From: Gymnopilus junonius
Taxonomy: Eukaryota > Basidiomycota > Agaricomycetes > Agaricales > Galerinaceae
Length of the DNA stretch: 64,000 nt
Assembly (NCBI GenBank): GCA_015501075.1
Contig: JADNYJ010000064.1
Location: 124,001-188,000 of the forward strand
Direction of reading: 5' to 3'
Shown piece after piece: positions 10,351 through 21,594 of the stretch; position 1 is the stretch's first letter, and every line of letters begins with the position of its first letter. Below the pieces are notes generated by a model. It made no database searches and was not told the origin of the DNA. It worked only from the letters and a program-made list of their open reading frames with translations. The translations under genes and the position numbers were made by a program.

Positions 10351-12018
10351 ATTGAATAGACACCAAGCAAGATGGTCCCTATTCCTCTCGGAATACGACA
10401 TACAACTGATCCACCTCCCGGAAGTAAAATGGTTCAATTGGATGCCCTCTCACGAAGACCGGACATGATCCCCAATGAGGATCATGACAATGAAGACAAG
10501 ATTCTCCTCCCAGAGAGTCTATTTATAAATTTGATTGATGCCGATCTCCAAATGGAAATCGCCCAATCTAGGAAACAGGACAAAGACGTAGTGGATGCAT
10601 TAAAACTTCTCACTCAAGAAGGACCTCGAAGTCTTGCAAAAGACTTAGATGACTGGGAAACAATGCAGATGGAAGGCATCGGCAAATTGATCTTTTACAA
10701 GAAAAAGAACTATATTCCCGATGACCAGGAACTACGCAGGAAAATCATCGCGATGTACCATGACTCGGTCACCGCAGGACACCCCAGAGAACTGGAAACG
10801 TACAACACTGTACGACAACTGTACTGGTGGCCCGGAATGCGAACGTTCATCAAAAATTACGTCAAAGGATGTGGACAATGCCAGCAATTCAAGATCAACC
10901 GGAACCCGGCGAATCCCTCTTTACACCCGATTGAAGGAGCCAAATCCATGAGACCATTCGCACAATGCTCCATGGATATGATCACGGACCTCCCTAGCAT
11001 TGACGGATATGACTCCTTATTGATCGTGGTCGATCACGGACTTACAAAGGGGGTAATTATCATGCCTTGCTCGAAAACTCTTTCGCAAGAAGGAGTGGCA
11101 TTACTCCTACAGGACAACCTATTCAAGTGATTTGGCCTACCAGACAGCATTATTTCTGATAGAGGACCCCAATTCGCTGCTAGAACCTTCCAAGAACTGC
11201 TCAAACTTCTTGGAATCAAGTCGAAACTGTCAACGGTGTATCATCCTCAGTCAGATGGTACCATGGAACGATTCAATCAGGAAATAGAAGCGTACCTCAC
11301 TATCTATTGCTCCTCGAACCCGACCACCTGGAAACAACACGTTGGCACCCTGGAATTCATCCATAATGATCGAAGACACGCTGACAGGCAGAGAACCCCA
11401 TTCGAACTCATGTTTGGGACTAACCCTGTCGCAATCCCCACCACGTTCGAAAACACAAAGTTTCCCTCAGTAGAGGAGAAACTAAAGAACCTCATCTCAG
11501 ACAGGAAAGAAGCTCTCGCCGCGCACGAACTGGCTAGAGCAAGAATGGCTGATCGACGAAAGTCCAACTTTGCACCATTCAAAGAAGGACAAAAGGTATG
11601 GCTGGACTCCAGGAACCTGAAGACACGGTACAATAAGAAACTGGCACCGAGAAGAGAAGGACCATTCAAAATTAAACATGTCCTAGGACCTCTCACGTAT
11701 CAGCTACAACTGCCAAAGACATGGAAAATTCACGACATCTTCCATGCAATGTTGCTGATGCCCTACACGGAAACACTGGTTCATGGCTGGAACTTCACAC
11801 AACCACCCCCTGAAACGATTGATGGAGAATCCGAATATGAAATTGAAATGATTCTTAACCATCGAAAGTACAGAAACGGACGATATCAATACTACGTCAA
11901 GTGGGCCGGTTATCCGATAACCGAAGCTTCATGGGAACCCGGATCAAATCTCGCCAACGCACCAGAAAAACTTGAAGAATACCAACGTCTTCACTCGCTT
12001 CCACCATACCAACCATGA
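10351..12018 (+). pseudogene. pol: G1a pol: integrase with C-terminal chromodomain
   Basis: Integrase inserts the cDNA. The zinc-binding HHCC region reads GHPRELETYNTVRQLYWWPG...CGQCQQFK near 10780-10900. The catalytic core has D in SMDMITDLP, D in ISDRGPQF and E in TMERFNQE. A TGA at 11128-11130 splits the core where the family has Arg. The C-terminus (about 11840-11990) is a chromodomain, with YYVKWAGYPITEASWEP as its core. In chromoviruses this domain directs insertion to marked heterochromatin. The frame ends at 12018 and overlaps the next ORF by four bases. Confidence 0.93.
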
Positions 12019-12404
12019 ACTCAAACACCGCATCTCCTTCTTACTACAACGACACGTTCATGGCCGATCTTTTTACTGTAAACACGAACACTGCGCCCCT
12101 CTCTCACCAGAATGATACATTTACAGTCGACACCCTTACCTTCCCAAAACCACCACCCACACCTGAACAGATGAAGATCACCTATTGGGAATGGAAGTTC
12201 GCACAAGAACCTCCCGCACCAATACCCAATAATATAACCTGGAAAAGCGAGCAAGAATGGAATGCCATCGTGACCACCAGAATGATCGATCGAGAAAACG
12301 ACAGATGGGAAGCTGAAACAATCACCCCTGCTAAGGAGAAAGCCTCAAGGCACCTGATCAGGAAACTGCGGACGGTCCTTGAAGAGTACTTGGAATACTT
12401 ATAA
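12015..12404 (+). CDS. G1a small ORF after pol, unknown function
   Basis: 129 codons, overlapping the pol stop in an ATGA arrangement. The protein has an Asn/Thr/Ser-rich N-terminus and a charged helical C-terminus, and shows no domain I recognise. A frame of similar position, size and charged C-terminal end (28730-29026) follows pol in G1b, though direct similarity is weak. The overlap suggests translation coupled to pol. It could alternatively be the pol C-terminal tail displaced by a frameshift. Confidence 0.55.
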   Translation: MNSNTASPSYYNDTFMADLFTVNTNTAPLSHQNDTFTVDTLTFPKPPPTPEQMKITYWEWKFAQEPPAPIPNNITWKSEQEWNAIVTTRMIDRENDRWEAETITPAKEKASRHLIRKLRTVLEEYLEYL

Positions 12405-12453
12405 AAAGGTGAACCAGCCCATCCAGTACTCCTCAGTCCTTCTATCATCGACT

Positions 12454-13663
12454 ACTATGCCTCGTCTTTCTTCTCGAACCCGCGCCGCTGCCTCTGCCCC
12501 CAACTCGTCTCCCTCAGCAATACGCATTCACTTGGCCCAAGCAAACGCACCCTCGCTCGAACCGACCCCCATCCCCTCATCCTCTCGTACTAGAACTGAA
12601 GTCCGCCTTTCTCAGACGGACTCCTCCTCTGACTCGCCCGACCTGAATGACGCTCTTTACACCAGGCACCTGCCTCCCATCCCTACGGTACACGCCCCCC
12701 TCCATTCAGTTGAGGACTTCCTCAACTTACTCGACTTTGTTGACTTCCAGCAGCTCACCCATAAGGAACTTGAACAGTTCCTTAACCATCCCCGCCGCTA
12801 CTCTACCGCCCTCGAAGTCCTTCAAAATGATCCCTTCCTTAGGGATACTCTTCGTCAGTTCAAGCATGAAATGGACAGGACCGCACACCACCGCGAAGTA
12901 GTGAAGGTGTCTCAACAAAATCATTACAATTGTTCGAGACCCTCATGCGCTTCCGACTCAAAAGAGTCATCAACCCCCTCCTCGTCAGTAGCAGACGACG
13001 AGGAGAATGCCCTCCAACCACCACGTCCGCTATTAGGTCCGAGGAAGAACCTTACCACTCTTCCCCTGTTTATGACACCACCCCACAGACCCATCCGCCC
13101 ATTCCTCCTCGCGACGAACGATTCATCAACACCATCTCCGTCGACAACCGCTCCCCAGGACCCTTTCCGGCATGCTCCCATGCACCACCCCTGACCACGC
13201 CGCTCATCACCACCCCCGAAGACACCCACTCGCCACCATGCAGATGACCTCTGCCCAGAACGCTGCCCGTAATGACCCTCCTGCCTACGCCTTACCTCCT
13301 CCGATACCACCTCGACCCCAGACCCCCTTCCGACCCGCTCGTACCCCGACGAACCCACGACCAAGTCCCCGACGATGCTGCTTCATTTGCAGCAGCGCGA
13401 ATCACTGGCAGGCAGACTGCTGCAACTACCGCTGCCGACACTGCCACCAGTATCGTCCAGGCCACAATTCGATTGATTGTAGTCGATGACCGATCCGACA
13501 AAGTGACGGGGAGTTCGTAGGATATGCCTATGAGTTCACAGAAGAGCAATTGGCGAACGTCGACAACATCGACAACTCACCAAACGACTGGTACGACGCG
13601 GTGCACAACTCCTGGCAGGGAGAGAAGGCAGAAAACAACATGACCGGTGAACCCCATTATTGA
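12454..13663 (+). pseudogene. G1a ORF3: Pro/Ser-rich protein with two zinc knuckles
   Basis: A third reading frame lies between pol and the 3' LTR. It starts with MPRLSSRTRA, is Pro/Ser/Thr-rich and probably disordered, and has a short helical patch (DFLNLLDFVDFQQL). It ends with CFICSSANHWQADC (CX2CX4HX4C) followed by CRHCHQYRPGHNSIDC (CX2CX6HX4C). A frame change occurs near 13180. A TGA at 13487-13489 stands where CGA would keep the frame open to TGA at 13661-13663 through an acidic tail. The knuckle pair is conserved in G1b near 30140-30248. A nucleic-acid-binding role is inferred from the knuckles only. Confidence 0.7.
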
Positions 13664-13683
13664 AGCCAGGGGCTTCAATTCTT

Positions 13684-13696
13684 AGTAGGGGGGTAA
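13684..13696 (+). other. G1a polypurine tract
   Basis: TAGTAGGGGGGTAA lies immediately before the 3' LTR TGTTACG and is the expected plus-strand primer site. The equivalent tract precedes the G1b 3' LTR at 31667-31677. Confidence 0.8.
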
Positions 13697-14151
13697 TGTT
13701 ACGATTCTCTTTTCTTTATCTTATCGCATGCCCCGTTTCCTTTCTTGTTATCAATTATCGGACGATTTATTATTTATAGTTTCTTTTTGATCATCTTTGC
13801 GAGCAAAGATGATCATTCACTTTCTTACGCGTATGCAGACAATCTTCCCCTTTGATCATCATCCCCTGTATTGCCCCGATGATGATCATTCCTTTCCAAT
13901 TCCCCTTGTTTCATTCTCGTTTCGTATATATTATTATCACACCCAAATAGTATATAAACCGTAGCTAGTCTACCATGTACTTCAGCTTGTTCTTGAGAAT
14001 ATTATCTCTTGTAACAACCAAGACGAACTTGAACCACTAAGGCATTCTTCTGTCGAAGACAATACCTTAGCGGACTTCATCGAACGACCTCTATGACTAC
14101 TACACCAGACCTTATCTTATCAGATTAGGTTCTGTCATCAACGTCATAACA
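13697..14151 (+). repeat. G1a 3' LTR
   Basis: 455 bp, partner of 6620-7074. It is followed by the target duplication AATGC at 14152-14156. Confidence 0.95.
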
Positions 14152-14156
14152 AATGC

Positions 14157-15145
14157 TGTACTTTCTGTGACTGAGCAACTTCTTGTCAACTCCTAATCAC
14201 TCAACTTTGTTCAGTCTTTATAAGAGGGTCTTTCTGCTATTTCTTTTCTTTTCTATGCTTAGATCTTTTTCTAAAACTCTCAAAATATTCTGGTGCATGT
14301 ACTTCTGCTTATATTCTGGCAATCCGAAGTGAGACATCTCTAGCATATTTCTACAGCTCGAGGGGACTGCCTACTTGGATTTCTACTACTAAATTTCTAC
14401 TGTATTTATACTACTTCAAACTATGCTTATAAATTTGTTTCTGGTTGGATTAATAATGTCTAGCATGTGGAATCAATGGCGCAATATTTGCCAAGCTCCC
14501 TACCTATTGGTTCAATGATAGAAAAGTGTTTTCCAAGCATTCTATGGTAAATGCTATGTGCTCAGCATTCTTAATGCATGCAGCACCACTATTTTCAATG
14601 CTATTTCTGGCAAACTTCGTCTTTATGGTCTACCAATATGGTAGTACCATGCGCATTGCCAGCAGACAGAGGGGAGCATGTGCAGAACCCCATGAGATGC
14701 AGAGGCATGCTCAATGTGATCAGCATTTGCTGAGCCTGAGCTGTGATGGATCTCATCATTTCATTAACTGTTCTGATGATCTGGACTATTATTAGCATCA
14801 ATCTCCTTGGATGAAGTCATTCCATTCCAAGAATGATGCATTCTTTCCTTTTTTGTACATCTGGCTTCAGAAAGAAGCTGTGCCAATCTCTCACAGCCTG
14901 TCAACACATCTAAGTGTTCGATGCCCCCTTGGTAGGATTTCTGATGCTCTTACTTGTAATTAAATTTGTACAAGTCTTTTAATAAATAATAATGACTGCT
15001 AGGCATGCATTTAATGCCTCTTGTATGCGTTCTAATTATTTAAGAGCCTCAAGGAATGAAACTCGGGGAAGTTCCAGCCCTCTTATCAACCGCAAAATTA
15101 AGGTAATGACTGCCTTGCACATGTAGACATGTGCTGGTCTCATCA
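14157..15145 (-). repeat. G2 LTR (left LTR of copy A), second piece
   Basis: Continues the LTR interrupted at 6619 and ends at TCTCATCA (reverse complement of TGATGAGA, the LTR start). Together the pieces make about 1.26 kb, the same as the intact LTR at 60613-61884. This LTR is clearly more diverged than the one at 23292-24562, so the two LTRs of copy A do not look like a pair made in one insertion. Confidence 0.85.
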
Positions 15146-15928
15146 TCTCCCCCTAACTTGAAATTATGACTGTCCTCAGTCACTTGCTTTCTGTGTGGGA
15201 TGTGAATATTCAGGCTTCCAAATTTAATCAGCATAGTGCTTTCTTTGCATTCTGTTCTAAAAAAGAAAAGTGCAACATCTTATTCTTGAGGATGTAGCTC
15301 TATTTCTCTTTCCTTTTCGCATTTTTCTTCCATGCTCTCCATTGTTTCCAATATATTTTCTGATTGACTATATATTTTCCTTTGCTAGATTGCACTTTTT
15401 AGAATTTTTCTGCAAGGCAATTATTTTGAGCGCATTCGAGCATATCGAGCACATCTTGCTTTGGAGTTATATATAGAGTCAATTCATTCTTCCGAGGCTA
15501 CATTTTACATGTGCCTTTATTCTTCATTTTATTTCCTTCTTTAAATTTCGTTCTAAGGCTTATTGAATGTATTCAAACACCTGTTTAGGATTTCTTAGCC
15601 TATTATAGACTTTGTATATGCACACCCTCTCCCCCCAACTTGAAAAAATTGGCCTGTCCTCAGGTCTTTAATTTCTAGTTAGTTAGGAGAACAGCTTATC
15701 GTTCTCTCATGTGCTCAATCAAATTTATTGTGGATCGCCACATTACTCCTTGGTAATGTGCTTAAATGTGATCTGATCCATCCACTTTTGTGACTGAAAG
15801 CACCATTCTTTTTCATTTTAATTTTTCTGTAATGATTTCTGGTCAAGGATATAAAGATCCTTGCATTTTTCTTAATTTTTCTGTACTGAAAAATTCAGTT
15901 CCTTCCTCGTTATATTCACAATCTTGCT
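15146..15928. other. Copy A 3' untranslated region with two polypurine tracts
   Basis: On the minus strand AGTTAGGGGGAGA (15146-15158) abuts the LTR and is the plus-strand primer site. A second, similar tract AAGTTGGGGGGAGAG lies at about 15625-15640, also preceded by a CTGAGGAC-like segment. Both are present in copy B. The rest is AT-rich and lies upstream of the plus-strand antisense gene, so it may hold that gene's promoter. I see no clear TATA box. Confidence 0.6.
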
Positions 15929-17488
15929 ATGGCATCTCCTGACACTTTTCTCATTGCTAACATTGGCTGTGATCTCAAGGATGAGGTTATGCCTAATGTG
16001 CGCAACTATGTATGCAGTGATTGCAAATACTCCTGACACTGCAAAGGTCACTTTTGGATTAATGGACAAAGCCCTTGAGCTATTCATAGTGAGCTCAATT
16101 TGTTGTTTGATCCATATCCTTTAATTCTTCCTTCTGTGTCTTTTTATTTCTAGGTTCCTGGACTTTGTACCCTTGGTGCAGATGTTCATGATGGCTCTAT
16201 GCTCTTGCATCGCATCTTTGAATTGCGTGGTTTATACCACAAAGTTCAAGATGTTCTGCAGGTTAATGGCACTATTGAGTCCTCAGTTTATAAGACTATT
16301 TATGAAGTCACCCACGCCATTCAAGGTCATCATCTGGCAGAGAAGATGGCATTGGAGACTGCTGATAATGCTAATCCCACTGGCAATCCATCTGTTCTTC
16401 TTCCTGCTGCCAAAATTTCCGTCAGCAAGGAGTCTCTGAAGACTACTGTGAGCCAATTCCATTTATTTTCTTTAAATTTTCAACCTCAATCTCTTTATTA
16501 ATTTAGTGCCATTCTAATTGTGTCAAGAGTGCTAAGATCATTGTTGACTCCGATGAAGGCGAAATTCCTAAGGCTGAGATGTCCTTAATTGATCTTTTGG
16601 ACACTGAGGCATGTTTTCTCTTCTGTTATTTATTTCTGAAGCTGATACCTCGATTTTATTAGGACTCTCAAATGAAAGTTGACACTGATCTGTCAACTAA
16701 CTCAGCAGATGCTCCAGTTGTCGAAGAATGTGTCCCCATAATTTCAAAGGTACACTTTTTAATTTTTCTAATATGATTTCAATGGTTTATTCTTGTACAT
16801 AGGTGCCCACTCATGCATCAGTAATTCTGTCAGGAGTGCTGCTGAATATGTTGCCCAGAAACCAAGTTGATATCAATACTGGACTCTAAGCCAGTCTGAG
16901 CTACACTATATATACATATTTAAACTATTCTAGAATATTCTACCAACTTCTCCACCAATATGGAAACCTGTAGAACTTCATAGAACCTTCTTTGGTATTC
17001 CAAGCCTAATGGGGTTGTGTCCTATAATGACCTAGATCATATGACTACTGACACCACTAGTCCTGGAGGTAAACCCTGACAAATTCTGCTCGAATATTGT
17101 GACGTTCCAGGCATTGACTGCAGCCATATATTTATTAAGGCTCAAAAGGTCATAGCCAAGGCTGAGAAACATTCCAAGGCCAGCTCTTCTAAGAAGATTA
17201 AACTGTCCCGTGATGTAGAGCTTCCTCGTATGTATCTCTTTTCTTTATTTAGCCTTCTATTAATAACTTTTCTTAATTTTTCCAGTTGGTGAAGACCTTA
17301 CTACTTCACATGCCAATATGCAAATGATTCAGTCATGCATTGGGCAAACTGAATTCGAAGTGGCATATTTAACGTGATGCATTAGCGATCTGTCTGACCA
17401 AGAAAACATTCTCCATCTTCATATTAAGGAACTCGAGCACCTCGAGAAGTCTATTTGCAAAGGTAAAAGCAAGAACCTTGATTCCTAA
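15929..17488 (+). pseudogene. Copy A version of the intron-containing antisense gene, broken
   Basis: Exon by exon counterpart of the gene at 58534-59826 in copy B. Exons 2, 3 and 4 keep exactly the same codon numbers (98, 34 and 29) and stay open despite many substitutions, which argues for past coding constraint. Breaks: a 4-nt duplication (TATG) in exon 1 near 16012 shifts the frame; a 254-bp solo LTR sits in exon 5 (16828-17081); and a TGA lies in exon 6. The intron 3 donor is GC (GAG|GCATGT), while intron 5 keeps the canonical GTATGT that copy B has lost. The product is an unknown protein with charged middle and coiled-coil-like C-terminus. Confidence 0.75.
16828..17081 (+). mobile_element. 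254-bp solo LTR (TGTCAGG...CCTGACA)
   Basis: Ends TGTCAGG and CCTGACA, flanked by the 5-bp duplication AATTC (16823-16827 and 17082-17086). The uninterrupted site is visible in copy B near 58925-58945 with a single AATTC, which confirms the insertion. It contains a TATATATA stretch. A second copy lies inverted at 29808-30058. A solo LTR is favoured over a MITE because of the TG...CA ends and 5-bp duplication. Confidence 0.85.
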
Positions 17489-17648
17489 ATATTTTTATCC
17501 TGGTGATAACATAGTATGTCTTCACTTATTTTCATATTTATCTAGTTCCTGATGGAACAATATTTTCTTAGCTCTTCACATGGTCAAGAAATGGGTAGAA
17601 TACATAGTTTTGCTCTGAACCTCATGTACTTCAAGATTTTATGAGATT

Positions 17649-19700
17649 TTATATGTCTTCCCCTTCATCGTCACTTGATTCCATATTTACACCTTCCATT
17701 AAATAATCTCGATGATCCTCAAGCTGAGCATCTGACATTAGAATGTCTCCCTCTTGTAGTTCATCTATTTTATTTAATTCATCTTCTGTGACTCCAGCAA
17801 ATTCCAATATACAGTGTAATACACCTCCTTGGCACAAAACTATTTATTCATTGAATTGAAACACAATTATCAGAAAATACTGTAAAAATTTTTATGAGCC
17901 TAATCAGGATCTTTTAAGGTATCAAATCAATAATAATTGACTCCATTGTACCAATTATGGGTGAGTTAGAGGATAGTTCATTGAGAGGAGCCTTTTGTCA
18001 CAAATCCAGGTCCTTGGCACCAGTGTGACAATGCCATTTACAAGGGGAATGCATCACTGGGCCATCCATCCATCAACATTAAATCTCATCCTTGAGCTCT
18101 TCCTTGTCCTCTTCCCCTTCAACCCCAGGCAATTTGAGTTTTTTGGGTACCTCTGTCTGACAGCGCCTTCTTCACAATACCTAGATTTAGAATACAAGAA
18201 CCGATGGGATGGGAAATTGTCAACAATGACGTGATGCACCAATTAGTGCACATGTCATGCTCTGATCATGGTTCCCCTTGCAAGCCTAATTTTGCCCTCA
18301 ATCCATGTGTTTTGCAGTCAAATTTAGCTCAGATCAAAGACAGAACTGTTCTAAACATGAATCTGAAGTTTTTACCCAAAATCCATACTCAAAGATGCAA
18401 AAAGCAGGATGTAAAAAGTTGTAATGGATGATTTCCTCCAATTTTGATGGGTAATCACATTGTCCTACCTCAACAACTTCATTCCATAGGCCGAGATTTT
18501 GTACAGTGATAGATTAAATACATACTAAGACATGTACATAGATTTTATGGCCAGCTAATGAAAATTAGGTTTGTAAATCATGGTTGTGCCAAGGAGGTGT
18601 ATTACACTGTACCCTCAGGTAAATTTATTTTGGACCTTGCAAAGTAAGGGACTACAAGAAAGGCAGCAATCTTGGCTTTTAAAACTGCTCCAGTTAATTC
18701 AGCAATGATGTAGGAACCTCCTTGGCATCGTGATACAACAACCATGGGACCTAAATATCATGGTTTCATTTTTCTGTCTAGTGCTGCTTCAATCATTGTG
18801 TTCCATACTAGTACCAGGTCTCCTGGTTTAAACTGGTAGTCTTTTATTACTGCTTTATTATCTTCTTCATATTTTTCCAACTGCCTCAATTTTTCTTTGT
18901 TTATTTTTCCATACAATTGTTTCATATGTATTTGATGTTTGGCTAGTGCCCTTGCTCATGATGCAATAAGCTCTTCCTCAGTAAGTCTACCATTAGGTGG
19001 TTTAACCAACCAAGTGGCTTCCTTAATATCCAATGGTAATATTGGATGAGTACCCATCACAAAATAATAAGGTGAGCATCCAAAATGTTTGCACATACTG
19101 ACACGATCTGCCCAAAATACTGTGTGGAGGAACCAGAACCATTTGGTTAAATTCTGCTCTCTGCAACATTTGGCTAACATCTGTCTCAGGTCAAAATGTG
19201 GTCATTCAACTCATCCATTTGCTTGTGAATTATATGGGGAGATACAGATTTGTGCAATACCATATTTCTCTCTCAACCATTTTACTGCTGCAATAAATGG
19301 TGTGCTGTTGTCCATGACAATAGCTCTAAGTGAACCCCATCGACATAATATGTCTTCATATAGCCAGAGACCAATTGCTTTAGTGCTCTCATTTTTAAGT
19401 GCTCTCCCTTCTGCCCCTCCACATCTACCATGCACAGTATATCGGCATCCATTTGAAGCTGGCATCATGTGTAATACATCAGCATGTAAGACTTTAAATA
19501 GTGCTGGTGAGTCCGTAAGCATCGGTGGTGCTTTAATAAGCTGGAGTTGTCTTTTCTGACATGGCTCGCAAGTTTTCACAAACCATGAAATATCAACTTC
19601 CATTTCTGGCCACCAAAAGCATTGACCTAACATTGTCTTGGTTGCATAAAATCCACGGTGACCATTGTGGTCATGCACTGCCCTTAACATATACTTTCTT
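17649..19700 (-). pseudogene. pol: Copy A integrase, interrupted by a MITE
   Basis: Right to left: the zinc-binding region (HDHNGHRGFYAT...CEPCQKRQ near 19560-19690), the core with D in VLHADVLHM and a second Asp in MDNSTPF, then a TGA where the family reads NG-R-VE, followed by the C-terminal region and an acidic tail ending DDEGEDI at 17649. The MITE at 17812-18609 splits the C-terminal part. Relative to copy B a few residues are missing after GRC near 19420, and further stops occur. It would encode DNA integration but cannot be functional. Confidence 0.88.
17812..18609. mobile_element. 798-bp MITE with ~26-bp TIRs and TA duplication
   Basis: Starts CAGTGTAATACACCTCC and ends with the reverse complement; the match extends about 26 bp. 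TA flanks both sides (17810-17811, 18610-18611), and copy B shows the empty site near 58136-58145 with one TA. No transposase frame is present, so it is a non-autonomous element, probably mobilised by a Tc1/mariner or pogo-type transposase. Its TIR differs from that of the Tc1 element at 55403. Confidence 0.88.
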
Positions 19701-19720
19701 CTATTTTTCTCGATGTATAA

Positions 19721-20790
19721 TCAGTGTTGGCTCTTATATCCATGACAGTATAAATGTCCCTTGAATAATAAGAATTGATTTCCCAAATCTATAAACCATC
19801 GATATTGCTTCTCATCCATATTTGGAGGTCTATGCTTCCGATTTTCTAAATATTTAATGATATCAGGTATCATGAGGTCTTGCTTTATTGTGCCAGGCCT
19901 CCTTTGTCCTTCATCATAATATTCATCTTCTTCTAAATTTCTTTCCTCCAGTAATGCTATAGAATTCAGAAATTGCTCTAGCATCCCCTTGGATTCTTCT
20001 TTCAGTTCTTTATTTTTCAAAAGCTCTGTTATTCTTTGCCATTCATTTTCTTGTTCAATATCTGCATCGTGCAACTAGTCCTGATAACACATTGCGATCC
20101 CCTGGAAATATCCTCAACATGAGTCAATTTTATCAACAAAAGTCTCTATTGGAAAAGGGACTTTATTTTCTGACTCTGCATAAATCATTTCAGGGGGACC
20201 CACTGGGTCATCATCCTCATCATCAGTTATGGGTGCTTGTTCAGGGTCCATTGGTTGATGCAGCCTTCTAGAAAGTCCATCAGGTCCAAACATTTTTCCA
20301 GCCTTATGATGTATTGTGAAATGAAACAGTAAGATCTTGTCAATCCATCTATTGATAGTGGCATTGGGCATGAGATCTGGGTTGTTTAACATTCTGTGGA
20401 TATATTTAGCATCTGTTTCCACAATTAGCTTCTGGACTCCAAATATCATTGCTCTATTAGCTCTCAATGCATGCATCAAACCATAGAGTTCCCTCTTTGG
20501 TTGAGAAAATCTGGCTTCTCTTTCATTCATGGTTATAGAACCAAATTTCACATAATGTATTTTCTTGGGGTCATCTCTATCTTGCTGGTAGATATAAAAT
20601 CCAATACCCATGTAGGATGAGTCTACTGCAAGCACTATTGATCCCTGACCTTCATAGTCAATAGGTTTCAAAGGCTGAGCAAATTGTACCCCTTCTTTTA
20701 TCATTTCTATACTCTTAATTTGTCCTGGTCCCCAGACAAAAGAATTTCCATCCTTCATAAGTACAAAGGTGACCAACCACTTCTATTTCT
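19721..20790 (-). pseudogene. pol: Copy A RNase H and connection region
   Basis: The RNase H core reads VLAVDSSYMGIGFYIYQ with the expected catalytic Asp, then FSQPKRELYGLMHAL with Glu, and IVETDAKYIHRML with Asp. A long acidic linker (about 19740-20110) leads to the integrase zinc domain. The frame breaks near 20776 and 20080. It parallels 54060-55400 in copy B. Confidence 0.85.
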
Positions 20791-21408
20791 TCTGCACAGA
20801 TTATGGACTTCATTCCTGAAAAGGTTGCACCTGAATATTTAATGCGCTGCAAAATGCGGTTTACATTATTGAGGTGCTCCCAAATAAATAATCTGATTTC
20901 TGAATTTTCTGGATGATGCTGATAATCTCCATTGCCATCCTCATATCGAGTAGCAGGGCCTCAGGCTCCCACATCATCTAAGTAAGGCATCATAAATTCT
21001 GGGATCTCAGGTCTCAATATTTCTGTTACATCATCATGGAAAATTGGTACTGAATTTGTCCAACCCATTGGTAATGTAAACAAGCACATTGCACCAAAAG
21101 GTGTCTGGAAGGTAGTTAAATCACAGTACTTAGCATCTAAAGTGCATGCATCATATCCACTCATTAAATCCATAATTCCCCTGCATGCTCTTCCTGAAAA
21201 ATGAGCAGCAAGTTCTTCTGTAGCTGGTGGTACTCCTGAATGAGCAATAGTTACTGCATTCAAAGGCTCCAAGCTATGGACAATTCTCAAATTTCCATTT
21301 TTCTTCAACATGCAAAACCAGGCTGATCTATATGACAAATTTGAAGGTTCATAGACACCAGCTGTGCACTTCTTTTCAATGAGGTTACATATTTCTTTAT
21401 GTCCCTCT
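20791..21408 (-). pseudogene. pol: Copy A reverse transcriptase, N-terminally deleted
   Basis: Contains AWFCMLKKNGNLRIVHSL, the palm segment FQTPFGAMCLFTLPMGW and MPYLDDVGA. The active site is YLDD rather than the common YMDD/YVDD. A TGA follows GA directly, exactly as in copy B. The N-terminal fingers and the whole protease are missing because of a deletion whose junction is at about 21408. Confidence 0.88.
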
Positions 21409-21415
21409 TTTGTCC
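21400..21415 (-). other. Junction of a ~1.55-kb deletion in copy A
   Basis: On the minus strand GAGGGACATA joins directly to AAGAAATATG. In copy B these lie about 1.55 kb apart (ends near 52015 and 53555). The shared ATA at the junction suggests microhomology-mediated deletion. It removed protease and the N-terminus of RT. Confidence 0.8.
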
Positions 21416-21594
21416 TTCCAAATTTTTCTTCTTCAGTTGTTCAATATTTTTATTTTTCTCTTGTGCATCTTTGCTAGGCTCAGCATTAGCGCTCTTTTCT
21501 ACAATTTTCTTAGGTTGCAGCAATTTAATATTGCTCTCAGTTTGTGGTGTAGTACCTGCCCTGGTCTGTACTAGCGACGCTCCCTTCCTCGAGC

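Larger units (their letters stand above)
6620..14151 (+). mobile_element. G1a: Tf1/sushi-type Ty3/gypsy chromovirus, nested in a G2 LTR
   Basis: A complete but decayed LTR retrotransposon. It has two 455-bp LTRs starting TGTTACG and ending TAACA, a self-priming site, gag with a zinc knuckle, protease, reverse transcriptase, RNase H, integrase with chromodomain, extra downstream frames and a polypurine tract. A 5-bp target duplication AATGC flanks it (6615-6619 and 14152-14156), and the flanks are two halves of one G2 LTR, proving nested insertion. Frameshifts and stops make it non-autonomous now. The very similar LTRs indicate a fairly recent insertion. Confidence 0.93.

Noticed and set aside
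17995..18431. Short frames inside the 798-bp MITE.
   Set aside because: No motif, no support from a second copy, and within a non-autonomous element.
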